This document shows positions 1-10,142 of a DNA stretch of 64,000 bases, in pieces. Position 1 is the stretch's first letter, and every line of letters starts with the position of its first letter. The stretch lies in the NCBI GenBank assembly GCA_964545875.1, contig CAZJHH010000005.1, forward strand, positions 62,001 to 126,000. The letters are read 5' to 3'. The translations under genes were made by a program, and so were the position numbers. The stretch comes from DAIPKP01 sp964545875. Its GTDB lineage: Bacteria > Synergistota > Synergistia > Synergistales > Aminiphilaceae. A model generated the notes under the pieces. It was not told the DNA's origin and made no database searches. It saw only the letters and a program-made list of their open reading frames with translations.

Positions 1-564
1 CCGAAGAAGGGGCACTCGCAAGGCCGCCCCCGCACTGGCCCGTACCACCGCCTCGGTGGGAAGGGCTCCCCGCCGCTCCGGAAAGAGCACTCCCAAGGCT
101 CCCGCTACTTCGGCGGTACGGATGATGGCCCCCATGTTCTGAGGATCCTGAATATGATCGAGCACCACCACCAGGGCGGGCTCATCGCTGCTTTCCCTGG
201 CTGCAGCCCATTCGTCGAAGGACACCGTAGGCACAGGAAGCATGGACGCCGCCACGCCCTGGTGCTTTACGTCCCCCAGAAGGTCGTACATTTCCTGGGA
301 GCTGAGAAAGCTGCAGGGGATGCCATACTCCGCCGCTACGGCGAGAAGCTCCTTTTCCCGTCCCCGTTTTTCCTCCTGAACATAGAGATGCCGAAGACGC
401 TCGGGGAGATCCTGAAGGGCATGTACCGCATGTTTTCCGTAAAGAAGCTCCTCCCGGTTTTCTCGACTGTTCCGGCTTTCCCGAATATCCTTCCGGCTGC
501 TCCGATTTTTCCGGGGGCCGGAATCTTCCCGGCTTTCCTGATTAGGCCGTTTTTTCCTGGGCAT
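1..564 (-). CDS. rlmB: 23S rRNA (guanosine-2'-O-)-methyltransferase RlmB, C-terminus cut by the window edge
   Basis: This is a SpoU/TrmH-type (SPOUT knot) 2'-O-methyltransferase; the RlmB family methylates a guanosine in the peptidyl-transferase loop of 23S rRNA using SAM. The visible 188 residues hold a very basic, low-complexity tail (1-40), the substrate-binding domain opening with LLYGKHAVHAL (40-50), and the first SPOUT motif DHIQDPQNMGAIIRTAEVAG (137-156), whose Asn and Arg are the usual signature. The catalytic knot lies beyond base 1. The ATG at 564-562 overlaps the end of uvrA by 23 bases, so translation is probably coupled. A sister TrmH-family enzyme cannot be fully excluded without the C-terminus. 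Confidence 0.88.
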   Translation of the reverse strand, partial: MPRKKRPNQESREDSGPRKNRSSRKDIRESRNSRENREELLYGKHAVHALQDLPERLRHLYVQEEKRGREKELLAVAAEYGIPCSFLSSQEMYDLLGDVKHQGVAASMLPVPTVSFDEWAAARESSDEPALVVVLDHIQDPQNMGAIIRTAEVAGALGVLFPERRGALPTEAVVRASAGAALRVPLLR

Positions 565-3448
565 GACTTTTCTTTCCTTTCCGCATGGCGGCAGTTTTCT
601 CGGAACTCATGGTTCTGCCGAGGCTTTCCAGATATTCCCGAAGGTAGGCCGAGGTATATCCCTTTCCGGAACGGGCCACCTCCTCGGGAGTTCCCGAGGT
701 CATGATGGTTCCCCCCTTGTCGCCGCCTTCGGGTCCGAGGTCGAGGATGTAATCCACCGATGCGAGGACGTCCAGATTATGTTCGATCACCGCCACGGTG
801 TTCCCCTTGTCTACCAGCCGATTGAGCAGTACGAGGAGTTTCTTGACGTCCCCGTAGTGAAGCCCCGTGGTGGGTTCATCCAGAAGGTAGAGGGTTTTTC
901 CGGTGAAACGTTTGCTGAGTTCCGTAGCGAGCTTTACCCTCTGGGCTTCTCCGCCGCTGAGAGTGAGAGAGGATTGCCCCAGCCGGATGTATCCCAGCCC
1001 GGCATCCTGAAGCACCCCTAGTTTTCGAGCTATCCGGGAATGGTTGGCGAAGAGATCCAGAGCTTCGTCCACCGTAAGGCTGAGTACGTCGGCAATGGAG
1101 TGCCCCTTGTAGCGAACCTCCAGGGTTTCCGCATTATAGCGCTTTCCGCCGCAAACATCGCAGGTAACGTAGACATCCGGAAGAAAGAGCATGGACACCT
1201 TCACCTCTCCATCCCCCTTACATGCTTCACAGCGACCGCCCTTGACGTTGAAGCTGAATCGTCCCGGAGCATATCCACGCATACGGGCCTCGGGAAGCTG
1301 GGCAAAGAATTCCCGTATGGGGGTGAAGAGTCCCGTGTAGGTGGCGGGATTGGATCGGGGGCTTCTTCCGATGGGATCCTGATCGATGAGCACCAGATTT
1401 TCGATTTCCCCATGCCCTTCCAGAGACGCGCAGGTGGGGATAATAGTGTGGGCCTTTCGGGGATTAAGAGCTCTTTTAAGGTTCTGGTAGAGCACATCGA
1501 AGAGCAGGGTGCTCTTGCCGGATCCGGAAACTCCCGAGAGACCGAGGAAAATCCCCGTGGGGAGGGTTACGTCCAAATCCCGAAGGTTGAACTTCCGGGC
1601 TCCTTCTATGTGTATCCACCCCTTGGGTTTGCGCCGTTTTCGGAGAAGCACCGCCCCGCTGGTCTTGCCCTGAAGATAGAGCCCCGTGGGGGAACCGCCC
1701 TCCATGACCTCTTGGGGAGTTCCCGAGGCGATGAGTTCGCCTCCCTTTTCTCCCGCTCCCGGACCAAGTTCGAGAAGATAGTCCCCGGCCATCATGGTTT
1801 CCCGATCATGCTCCACCACGAGAATGGAGTTCCCCAGATCCCTCATTTCCCGAAGGATGGCGAGAAGTCGGTCCGTATCCCGGGGATGAAGCCCCACGGT
1901 AGGTTCGTCGAGAACGTAGAGCACCCCGGTAAGTTTCGAGCCGATCTGGGTAGCCAGCCGGATACGCTGACTCTCCCCGCCGCTCAAGGTATCCGCCCTC
2001 CGGGAAAGAGAGAGATACCCCGCCCCGATATCCACGAGGCATTGCAGGCGTTTGCGAAGTTCTCCGAGCACCCGCTCGGCGATGGCCATGGCATGCTCCG
2101 GAAGCTCTAAAGAATCGAGAAGGCCTCGGAGTTCCTCCATGGGCATGGAGACTAGATCACCTATGGACCAGGCGGCAATACGCACCGCCAGGGCTTCCGG
2201 CCGTAGCCGCACTCCTCCGCAGGCCTCGCAAGCTTCCTCCACCCGGAAGATCCCGAGTTCTTCCCGAACGTGCTCCGATTCGGTTTCTCCCCAACGTCGT
2301 TCCAGCCAGGGAAGAAGTCCCTCGTACCGTCCCAGGTAGGTCTGCTCCCGATTTTTCTCCCGAAAGACGAGCTCCAGCCTTTCCGAAGATCCCAGGAGGA
2401 GTTCCTCCTGAATTTCCGGAGCGAGATCCCCGTAGGGCCCCGAGAGATCCCATCCCTTCTTTTCTCCCAGTTTACGGATTTTTTCGAGCATGTAATGCTT
2501 GGTCTTCCAGGGAAGGAAGGCCCCTTCCAGTACGGATTCCCGGGAATCCACCGCCTGGCGGGGAGAGAAGTAGGAGCGGCTTCCGATACCCGAGCAGGAA
2601 GGACAGGAACCGTGAGGATTGTTGAAGGAGAAGAGGTTTGGAGTAATTTCGGGAAAGGGAAGGTCGCAGGCGGGGCAGACGAGGTGCTCCGTAAAGGAAA
2701 TCCTTTCGGGCTCTCCTTCTTCTTCTCCCTGAGGGTGGACCAAAAAATCCACGTACCCTTCGGACTCTCTCAGAGAGGTTTCCACGGACTCCGCTAGGCG
2801 GCTTCGGTGTTCTTCCCGGAGACCCAACCGATCCACCACGATGTGGATGGTGTGTTTTTTGGTTTTTTCCAGGGGGATTTCCTCTTCCAGCCAGGCGAGC
2901 TCGCCATCCACCCGAACCCGCAGAAAACCTTTCTTGCGGAGCTGGGCCAGCACGTTTCGATGCTCTCCCTTTTTGTTCCGGATCAGAGGAGAGAGCACCT
3001 CCACCCGCCTTCCCACGTACTTTCGAAAAACCCCCGCAACGATTTCATCCACCGAGGAACTCCGGAGAGGCTCTCCGCAGGAAGGGCACCGGGGCTCTCC
3101 CGCCCGGGCGAAAAGCACCCGGAGATAGTCGTAGATTTCCGTTACCGTTCCCACGGTAGATCGGGGATTGTGGGAACGCCCCTTCTGCTCTATGGAGATG
3201 GCGGGAGAGAGTCCCGAAATGTCTTCCACCTCGGGCTTGGAGAGCATTCCCAGAAACTGGCGGGCATAGGAGGAAAGAGATTCGATGTAGCGCCGCTGCC
3301 CTTCGGCATAGATGGTGTCGAAGGCAAGGCTGGATTTGCCCGACCCCGAAGGACCGGTAATGACCACCAGCTCGTTTTTGGGAATTTCCACGTTTATATT
3401 CTTGAGGTTATGCTCTTTTGCGCCGCGAACGACGATTTTCTGCAACAC
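542..3448 (-). CDS. uvrA: UvrABC excinuclease subunit A
   Basis: This 968-residue ABC-type ATPase is the damage-recognition subunit of nucleotide excision repair and loads UvrB onto DNA. Both ATPase modules are complete: Walker A GPSGSGKSS near the N-terminus, signature LSGGESQRIRLATQ in the first half, and LSGGEAQRVKLATE in the second. Zinc-binding CxxC pairs are visible (CPSCGEPL, CPACDLPF, CPSCSG, CEACKGDG, CDVCGG). I chose the GTG start at 3448 because GAGGAG lies 8 bases upstream and the protein then begins with the family-typical LQKIVVRGAKEHNLKN. The frame stays open further upstream but that part is not family-like. The start lies 41 bases inside uvrB, so the two are transcribed together and probably translationally coupled. 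Confidence 0.96.
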   Translation of the reverse strand: MLQKIVVRGAKEHNLKNINVEIPKNELVVITGPSGSGKSSLAFDTIYAEGQRRYIESLSSYARQFLGMLSKPEVEDISGLSPAISIEQKGRSHNPRSTVGTVTEIYDYLRVLFARAGEPRCPSCGEPLRSSSVDEIVAGVFRKYVGRRVEVLSPLIRNKKGEHRNVLAQLRKKGFLRVRVDGELAWLEEEIPLEKTKKHTIHIVVDRLGLREEHRSRLAESVETSLRESEGYVDFLVHPQGEEEGEPERISFTEHLVCPACDLPFPEITPNLFSFNNPHGSCPSCSGIGSRSYFSPRQAVDSRESVLEGAFLPWKTKHYMLEKIRKLGEKKGWDLSGPYGDLAPEIQEELLLGSSERLELVFREKNREQTYLGRYEGLLPWLERRWGETESEHVREELGIFRVEEACEACGGVRLRPEALAVRIAAWSIGDLVSMPMEELRGLLDSLELPEHAMAIAERVLGELRKRLQCLVDIGAGYLSLSRRADTLSGGESQRIRLATQIGSKLTGVLYVLDEPTVGLHPRDTDRLLAILREMRDLGNSILVVEHDRETMMAGDYLLELGPGAGEKGGELIASGTPQEVMEGGSPTGLYLQGKTSGAVLLRKRRKPKGWIHIEGARKFNLRDLDVTLPTGIFLGLSGVSGSGKSTLLFDVLYQNLKRALNPRKAHTIIPTCASLEGHGEIENLVLIDQDPIGRSPRSNPATYTGLFTPIREFFAQLPEARMRGYAPGRFSFNVKGGRCEACKGDGEVKVSMLFLPDVYVTCDVCGGKRYNAETLEVRYKGHSIADVLSLTVDEALDLFANHSRIARKLGVLQDAGLGYIRLGQSSLTLSGGEAQRVKLATELSKRFTGKTLYLLDEPTTGLHYGDVKKLLVLLNRLVDKGNTVAVIEHNLDVLASVDYILDLGPEGGDKGGTIMTSGTPEEVARSGKGYTSAYLREYLESLGRTMSSEKTAAMRKGKKSHAQEKTA

Positions 3449-5411
3449 GTTTATAGCTCCTCTCGGGGGCCTTGCCCAAAATATTACGGTATTCCGCAGC
3501 AGCTTCGAAATCCAGCTTCTCCACCGCCTGCCACATAAGCGTTTCCAAGGTCCGAGGATCCAATTCCTCCAGGGGTTTCCGGGCACGACTTCCGGGGCTC
3601 TCCTCCTGGAGAAGTTCCTCCGGCAGAAGGGAGATGATGGGTTTTTCTATGGAAGTGGGAGTGACGTGGTTTTTCCGGTTCCACTCCTCCTGAATGCTCC
3701 GGCGTCGGGCGGTTTCATCCCGGGCATAAATAATGCTATCCGTAAGTCTATCCGCATAGAGGAAAACCTCTCCCGTGCGATGCCGGGCGGCCCGGCCAAT
3801 GGTTTGCACCAGAGATTTTCCCGACCGCAGATACCCCTCTCTGTCCGCGTCGAGGATGGCCACCGTGGAGACCTCGGGAAGGTCGATCCCCTCCCGGAGC
3901 AGGTTGACCCCCACGAGAACGTCGATGTTCCCCCGCCGGAGCTCCGTGAGCAGCTCCGCCCGCTCGAAGGCGTTGAGTTCCGAATGGATGTACCGCACCT
4001 TGAACTTGAGAGACTCCAGATATTCCGCAAGATCTTCGGAGGATCGTTTGGTAAGGGTGGTAACGAGCATACGTTCCTTCCGGCTTACTGCGGCGGTAAT
4101 TTTATCCACCACGTCATCCACCTGGTTCCGGGCGGGAAGAATGGTAATGTGAGGATCCAGCACTCCCGTGGGGCGGACGATCTGCTCCACCACCTGCTGA
4201 GAGTGCTCCAGCTCCCAGTCTCCGGGGGTGGCGGAGATGAAGAGCGCCCGCTTCATGTACTGCCGGAACTCCTCCCATTGGAGGGGCCGGTTGTCCAGGG
4301 CCGCGGGAAGTCGGAAGCCATAGTCCACCAGAGTTTCCTTTCGGGATCGGTCTCCCCGGTACATTCCTCGAACCTGGGGAAGGGTGATGTGCGATTCGTC
4401 CACCACCAAAAGAAATTCCTCGGGAAAGAAGTCCAGAAGCGTTCCCGGAGGCTCTCCGGGCTCCCGGCCATCGAGATAGCGAGAGTAGTTTTCGATGCCC
4501 GAGCAGTACCCCACCTCCTGGAGCATTTCCATGTCATAGGTAGTACGCGACCGGAGGCGCTCCGCCTCCAGAAGCCGCCCCTGCCCCTCCAGTTCCGTCA
4601 CCCGAATTGTAAGATCCTTTTCGATGAAGTCCAGAGCCTGGGCCACGGTGGAGGAATCCGTAACGTAGTGTTTGGCGGGGAAAAGCGCCCCGTGCTCTTT
4701 TTCTTCCAGCTTTTTCATGGATACCGGATCCACTTCGGCGATTTCCTCTATTTCGTCGTCGAAAAAGAGTACCCGAAGGGCGGTGTCGCTGTAGGCGGGG
4801 TAAATATCCACCACATCTCCCCGAACCCGGAAAACCCCGGGAGAAAACTCCACATCGTTTCGCTGGTAGTAGTTCCGCAAAAGCCAGGAGAGAAACTCCC
4901 TCCGGGGGTAGGAATCTCCCCGGGAAAAGCGGAATACCGCCTCTTCGTAGTTTTTACGCTGCCCCAGACCGTAGATGCAGGAGACGCTGGAGACCACGAT
5001 AACGTCCCGGCGCTCCAGCAGGGCCTTGGTCGTGGCAAGCCGAAGCTTTTCGATGTTCTTGTTGATGGAGGCATCCTTTTCGATGTAGGTATCCTGGGCG
5101 GGAAGATATGCCTCAGGCTGATAATAATCGTAGTAACTTACGAAGTAGTTTACCGAGTTTTCGGGAAAGAAGGTTTTAAACTCGCTGTACAGTTGAGCCG
5201 CCAGGGTTTTATTATGGGCCAGCACCAATACGGGACGCTGATAGGCCTGGATGACGTTGGCCACGGTAAAGGTTTTACCGCTCCCGGTGACTCCCAGAAG
5301 GGTCTGAAAGGAGTGGTTTTTTTCCAGAAGCCCCCGGGAAAGCCTTCGAATGGCTTCGGGTTGATCTCCCCGGGGTTCCCAGGGAGCATACAGAGAAAAG
5401 CTTTGTTCCAT
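3408..5411 (-). CDS. uvrB: UvrABC excinuclease subunit B
   Basis: UvrB is the helicase-like subunit that verifies lesions and recruits UvrC. The 667-residue protein is full length for the family. It has Walker A GVTGSGKTFTVAN near residue 40, the DESH box (VVDESHITLPQVRGM), the SATPGDWELEHS segment, helicase motif VI QTIGRAARHRTGEV, and a C-terminal UVR domain (about 620-655) for UvrC contact. The ATG has AGAGAGGAAT just upstream. It is the first gene of uvrB-uvrA-rlmB. The upstream leader holds a long perfect inverted repeat. I looked for an SOS (LexA) box and saw none I could defend. Confidence 0.96.
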   Translation of the reverse strand: MEQSFSLYAPWEPRGDQPEAIRRLSRGLLEKNHSFQTLLGVTGSGKTFTVANVIQAYQRPVLVLAHNKTLAAQLYSEFKTFFPENSVNYFVSYYDYYQPEAYLPAQDTYIEKDASINKNIEKLRLATTKALLERRDVIVVSSVSCIYGLGQRKNYEEAVFRFSRGDSYPRREFLSWLLRNYYQRNDVEFSPGVFRVRGDVVDIYPAYSDTALRVLFFDDEIEEIAEVDPVSMKKLEEKEHGALFPAKHYVTDSSTVAQALDFIEKDLTIRVTELEGQGRLLEAERLRSRTTYDMEMLQEVGYCSGIENYSRYLDGREPGEPPGTLLDFFPEEFLLVVDESHITLPQVRGMYRGDRSRKETLVDYGFRLPAALDNRPLQWEEFRQYMKRALFISATPGDWELEHSQQVVEQIVRPTGVLDPHITILPARNQVDDVVDKITAAVSRKERMLVTTLTKRSSEDLAEYLESLKFKVRYIHSELNAFERAELLTELRRGNIDVLVGVNLLREGIDLPEVSTVAILDADREGYLRSGKSLVQTIGRAARHRTGEVFLYADRLTDSIIYARDETARRRSIQEEWNRKNHVTPTSIEKPIISLLPEELLQEESPGSRARKPLEELDPRTLETLMWQAVEKLDFEAAAEYRNILGKAPERSYKRVAENRRSRRKRA

Positions 5412-5437
5412 GGAATTCCTCTCTTTCGGGGTTTCGT

Positions 5438-5485
5438 AAAAAACATACAGCAGCGCCAGTTATATGAAAGCATATAACTGGCGCT
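5438..5485 (-). terminator. Hairpin between ftsH and uvrB, probable ftsH terminator
   Basis: A perfect 15-bp inverted repeat (arms 5452-5466 and 5471-5485, four-base loop) lies 56 bases past the ftsH stop. Read on the minus strand it is followed, after a gap of 8 bases, by a run of six T (5443-5438). The T run is further from the stem than in a textbook terminator, so it may be weak or partial. It also lies in the uvrB leader and could serve as an operator instead. Confidence 0.55.
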
Positions 5486-5540
5486 CCAGGCGTGTATTTT
5501 TGTGCTATTCCGCAAGACTCCTTCGCTGGGAGAAAAAACC

Positions 5541-7550
<2,010 letters not shown>

Positions 7551-7685
7551 ATCTTCCTCACTCCTAATGCGATGAATTTACTTCTGTTCCCGAATACTCC
7601 ATGCCATATCTCTTTTTCGGGAAAGGAAATCCGGGCATTCCAGCATGTTTATCCCTTCCGCCGCCTTTCAAGAATACATCGAAGG

Positions 7686-8219
7686 TCAGGATGTGTGAAG
7701 CACGAAAACTTCCTCGAGGTTCCGCCAGCGCCCCGCATAGTCCAGGCCATACCCCACCACGAATTCGTCGGGGATTTCAAAACCCCGGTAATCCACGGGA
7801 ACCGGAACCTTCCGCCGCTCGGGTTTATCCAGAAGAACGCAGGTCTTCACCGAGAGAGGCTCCCGCTCTTCCAGGAGTTTGATGAGGTACGAGAGGGTCA
7901 GACCGGTATCAATGATATCCTCCACGATAAGCACATGCTTTCCCCGGATATCGAGATCGAGATCCTTGTTGATCTTCACGATACCGCTGGAGACCGTGGA
8001 ATCTCCGTACGAAGAGACACTAATGAAATCGAAATGCAGAAAGACATTCCGATCCACCTGGCGTACGAGATCCGAAAGAAAAAGAACCGCCCCCTTGAGA
8101 ACTCCCACTACCACCAGTTCCTGCCCGGCATAGTTTTCGGAGATTTCCTTTCCAAGAAGGGCGACACGTTCTGCAATGCGTTCTTTGGAGAGAAGAACCT
8201 TGCCCACCGTATACGTCAT
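7686..8219 (-). CDS. hpt: Hypoxanthine phosphoribosyltransferase
   Basis: This purine-salvage enzyme converts hypoxanthine or guanine plus PRPP to IMP or GMP. The 177-residue length is typical. The PRPP-binding loop VLIVEDIIDTG is at 96-106, the flexible loop region holds SVSSYGDSTVSSG (68-80), and the base-binding segment near the end reads IPDEFVVGYGLDYAGRWRN. The gene lies between tilS and ftsH, an order seen in many bacteria. Xanthine or guanine preference cannot be decided from sequence alone. Confidence 0.95.
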   Translation of the reverse strand: MTYTVGKVLLSKERIAERVALLGKEISENYAGQELVVVGVLKGAVLFLSDLVRQVDRNVFLHFDFISVSSYGDSTVSSGIVKINKDLDLDIRGKHVLIVEDIIDTGLTLSYLIKLLEEREPLSVKTCVLLDKPERRKVPVPVDYRGFEIPDEFVVGYGLDYAGRWRNLEEVFVLHTS

Positions 8220-8271
8220 GGCTTCACTTCCTTTGCACGTGTACTCTGAAAGGTTATTTTCAACAACGTAA

Positions 8272-9696
8272 TCATTCCCCGCTTTTCCGTAAAGAGTTTT
8301 CGGAAGGGGAACATGACAACCGGGCTATTGTAACATGATTCTCGCCAGAAAACGACGTTGTTTCAGGAAAATTCGGGCACTCTCCGCCTGTTCCGGGAAT
8401 CCAGGCCTTTCCGGTTCCCCAAAGAATTACAGGCCAGAGGGGATGGGTCCACCAAGGCAGTTTTTTTCGAAACCGGTCCGTTTGGGCGGGTTCCCCGGTT
8501 TTCAGCCAGGTCTCCAGAGAGCAGAGCCTCAAGGTTTCTGAAGGTCCGGAAGCAAGAAGGGCTTCGCAGTTCCCCAGAACTACAGAGTCCGGAGATCCGG
8601 AAAAGACTTCCTCCACCGTCACGGTCCAGGAGCCGCTTTTCCGGGAAGAAGGGAAATCTTCAAGACAAATATCTGCGGATTCCACGGGAGGATGTTTTTC
8701 GGGAAGAATCCAGGAGAGAAGGCCTGCACCGCAGAGAAGATCCACACCTCCTTTCCACTGAAAGCGCCAGCGTCCGGAAGTACGGAGCAGTTTTTCAAGT
8801 TTTATCATGCGGGAACGGGAAAGAGGAGGAATGCCCAGCCCTCGGGCCTGTTCCATAAGAGCCATTCGAAGATCCCAGGAGGAAAGACTCCGGGCAAGGG
8901 TAAGATCCCAGGAGGAGAGGGCCAAGGGCATTTCACGCCCCAGCCGGACGAGCAGATTTTCGTACATCTTTTCGTCCCTCTTCCGGATAATCCGAACATC
9001 CGAAGCAAGGTCCGCCAGGTGCTCTCCCGCCCGGGAGTTGATGTTTTCTTCAATTTGAGGGAGGAGGATCTTGCGGATATAATTCCGCACATAGGAAGTA
9101 TCTTCGTTGGTGGCGTCCTCCTTCCAGGAGAAGCCGTTTTTCTCGAGAAAATCCCGAAGCTCCTGACGAGAGCAGTTTAAAAGAGGGCGCACCACGATTC
9201 CCCGTCGGGAAGGAACGCCCCCGAGACCCCGGATACCAGTGCCCCGAAAGAGATTCAAGAGCACCGTCTCCTGGACGTCGTTTTTGGTGTGTCCCGTGGC
9301 AATCCAGGCTTCTCCGTATTTCCGGGAAAGCTCTTTGAGAAAATCGTACCGAAGCCTTCGGGCGGTACTTTCCAAACTCTCGTGAGCTTTCCGGTGCTCT
9401 TCCGTAATTACATGCCGGCATTCCAGAGGAAGGTCCAGCTCCGCCGCAAGATGCCGTACAAACCGGGCATCCTCCAGAGAGGCCTCCCCCCGTATGCCGT
9501 GCTCCAGATGACCGAGGACAAGGCGCTCCCGGGGAAGGAGAAAACAAGCAAGCACCACCAGAGCCACGGAGTCGCTTCCTCCTGAAACCGCAAGAATCAG
9601 GGGTTTTGAATCTTCGAGCCATCCCTGTTCGGCTCCGGCGTCTTTAAACTTTGTTTCCAAATTCTGGGGGACATGCCATTTTTCGGACTTTCGCAC
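8272..9696 (-). CDS. tilS: tRNA(Ile)-lysidine synthase
   Basis: TilS ligates lysine to C34 of the CAU-anticodon isoleucine tRNA so that it reads AUA rather than AUG. It is a PP-loop ATPase: SGGSDS is at residues 38-43, followed by HLEHGIRGEASLEDA and TGHTKNDVQETVLLNL, all typical. The C-terminal half is divergent, as usual for tRNA-binding parts of TilS. I chose the GTG at 9696 (474 residues) because GGGAGG lies 5 bases upstream; an in-frame GTG at 9726 lacks this. The gene follows the tRNA-Leu/fMet/Met cluster on the same strand. The tRNA-Ile it acts on is not in the window. Confidence 0.95.
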   Translation of the reverse strand: MRKSEKWHVPQNLETKFKDAGAEQGWLEDSKPLILAVSGGSDSVALVVLACFLLPRERLVLGHLEHGIRGEASLEDARFVRHLAAELDLPLECRHVITEEHRKAHESLESTARRLRYDFLKELSRKYGEAWIATGHTKNDVQETVLLNLFRGTGIRGLGGVPSRRGIVVRPLLNCSRQELRDFLEKNGFSWKEDATNEDTSYVRNYIRKILLPQIEENINSRAGEHLADLASDVRIIRKRDEKMYENLLVRLGREMPLALSSWDLTLARSLSSWDLRMALMEQARGLGIPPLSRSRMIKLEKLLRTSGRWRFQWKGGVDLLCGAGLLSWILPEKHPPVESADICLEDFPSSRKSGSWTVTVEEVFSGSPDSVVLGNCEALLASGPSETLRLCSLETWLKTGEPAQTDRFRKKLPWWTHPLWPVILWGTGKAWIPGTGGECPNFPETTSFSGENHVTIARLSCSPSENSLRKSGE

Positions 9697-9795
9697 GAGA
9701 TCCTCCCAAAACAAACGAAGGCACACCCCGCTTCCACGATGTGTGCCTTGCCATTATATGTACGCCACAACTTCTTTACTATACGTAGGTTAACG

Positions 9796-9872
9796 TGGTG
9801 GCGGTGAGTGGATTCGAACCACTGACCCTACGGGTATGAACCGCATGCTCTTGCCAGCTGAGCTACACCGCC
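9796..9872 (-). tRNA. tRNA-Met (elongator), anticodon CAT
   Basis: The cloverleaf folds fully: acceptor GGCGGTG pairs with CACCGCC, the D arm reads GTAGCTCAGCTGGCAAGAGC, the anticodon loop TTCATAC sits on a 5-bp stem, and the T loop is TTCGAAT. The 3' CCA is encoded. It is the elongator rather than the initiator because position 1 pairs normally. A CAT anticodon could also be tRNA-Ile2, but the body matches known elongator Met tRNAs. It would be the substrate of TmcAL encoded at 31271. Confidence 0.92.
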
Positions 9873-9878
9873 AAAAAG

Positions 9879-9956
<78 letters not shown>

Positions 9957-9965
9957 ATCTCTTCC

Positions 9966-10052
9966 TGGTGCCGGGCGCGGGACTCGAACCCGCACGGACT
10001 CAAGCCCTCGGGATTTTAAGTCCCGTGCGTCTACCACTTCCGCCAGCCCGGC
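9966..10052 (-). tRNA. tRNA-Leu, anticodon TAA
   Basis: This 87-base class II tRNA has a long variable arm. Acceptor GCCGGGC pairs with GCCCGGC, the anticodon loop is CTTAAAA (anticodon TAA), and the 3' CCA is encoded. It is the first tRNA of the Leu-fMet-Met cluster, directly behind a near-consensus promoter. TTA codons appear rare in the neighbouring genes. Confidence 0.95.
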
Positions 10053-10063
10053 CAGCGAGAGCA

Positions 10064-10092
10064 ATTATATGCATCTTTCCGGATCCCGTCAA
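10064..10092 (-). promoter_or_regulatory. Promoter of the tRNA-Leu/fMet/Met cluster
   Basis: On the minus strand TTGACG and TATAAT are separated by exactly 17 bases, and tRNA-Leu begins 11 bases past the -10 box. This is a near-perfect sigma70-type promoter. Transcription may continue through the tRNAs into tilS, since no terminator is obvious between them. Confidence 0.85.
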
Positions 10093-10142
10093 GGGTTTTC
10101 TTGAAGATAGAGGCACTTTCTTTGGGCTTTACCTTCCAGTCT

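Noticed and set aside
5412..5540. Possible LexA (SOS) box ahead of uvrB
   Set aside because: Neither the Gram-negative CTGT-N8-ACAG form nor the Gram-positive GAAC-N4-GTTC form is present; the perfect repeat there has a different sequence.
7578..7646. A 22-residue frame between hpt and ftsH with a fair ribosome site
   Set aside because: Too short to judge; no hydrophobic or regulatory codon pattern that would support a leader peptide.
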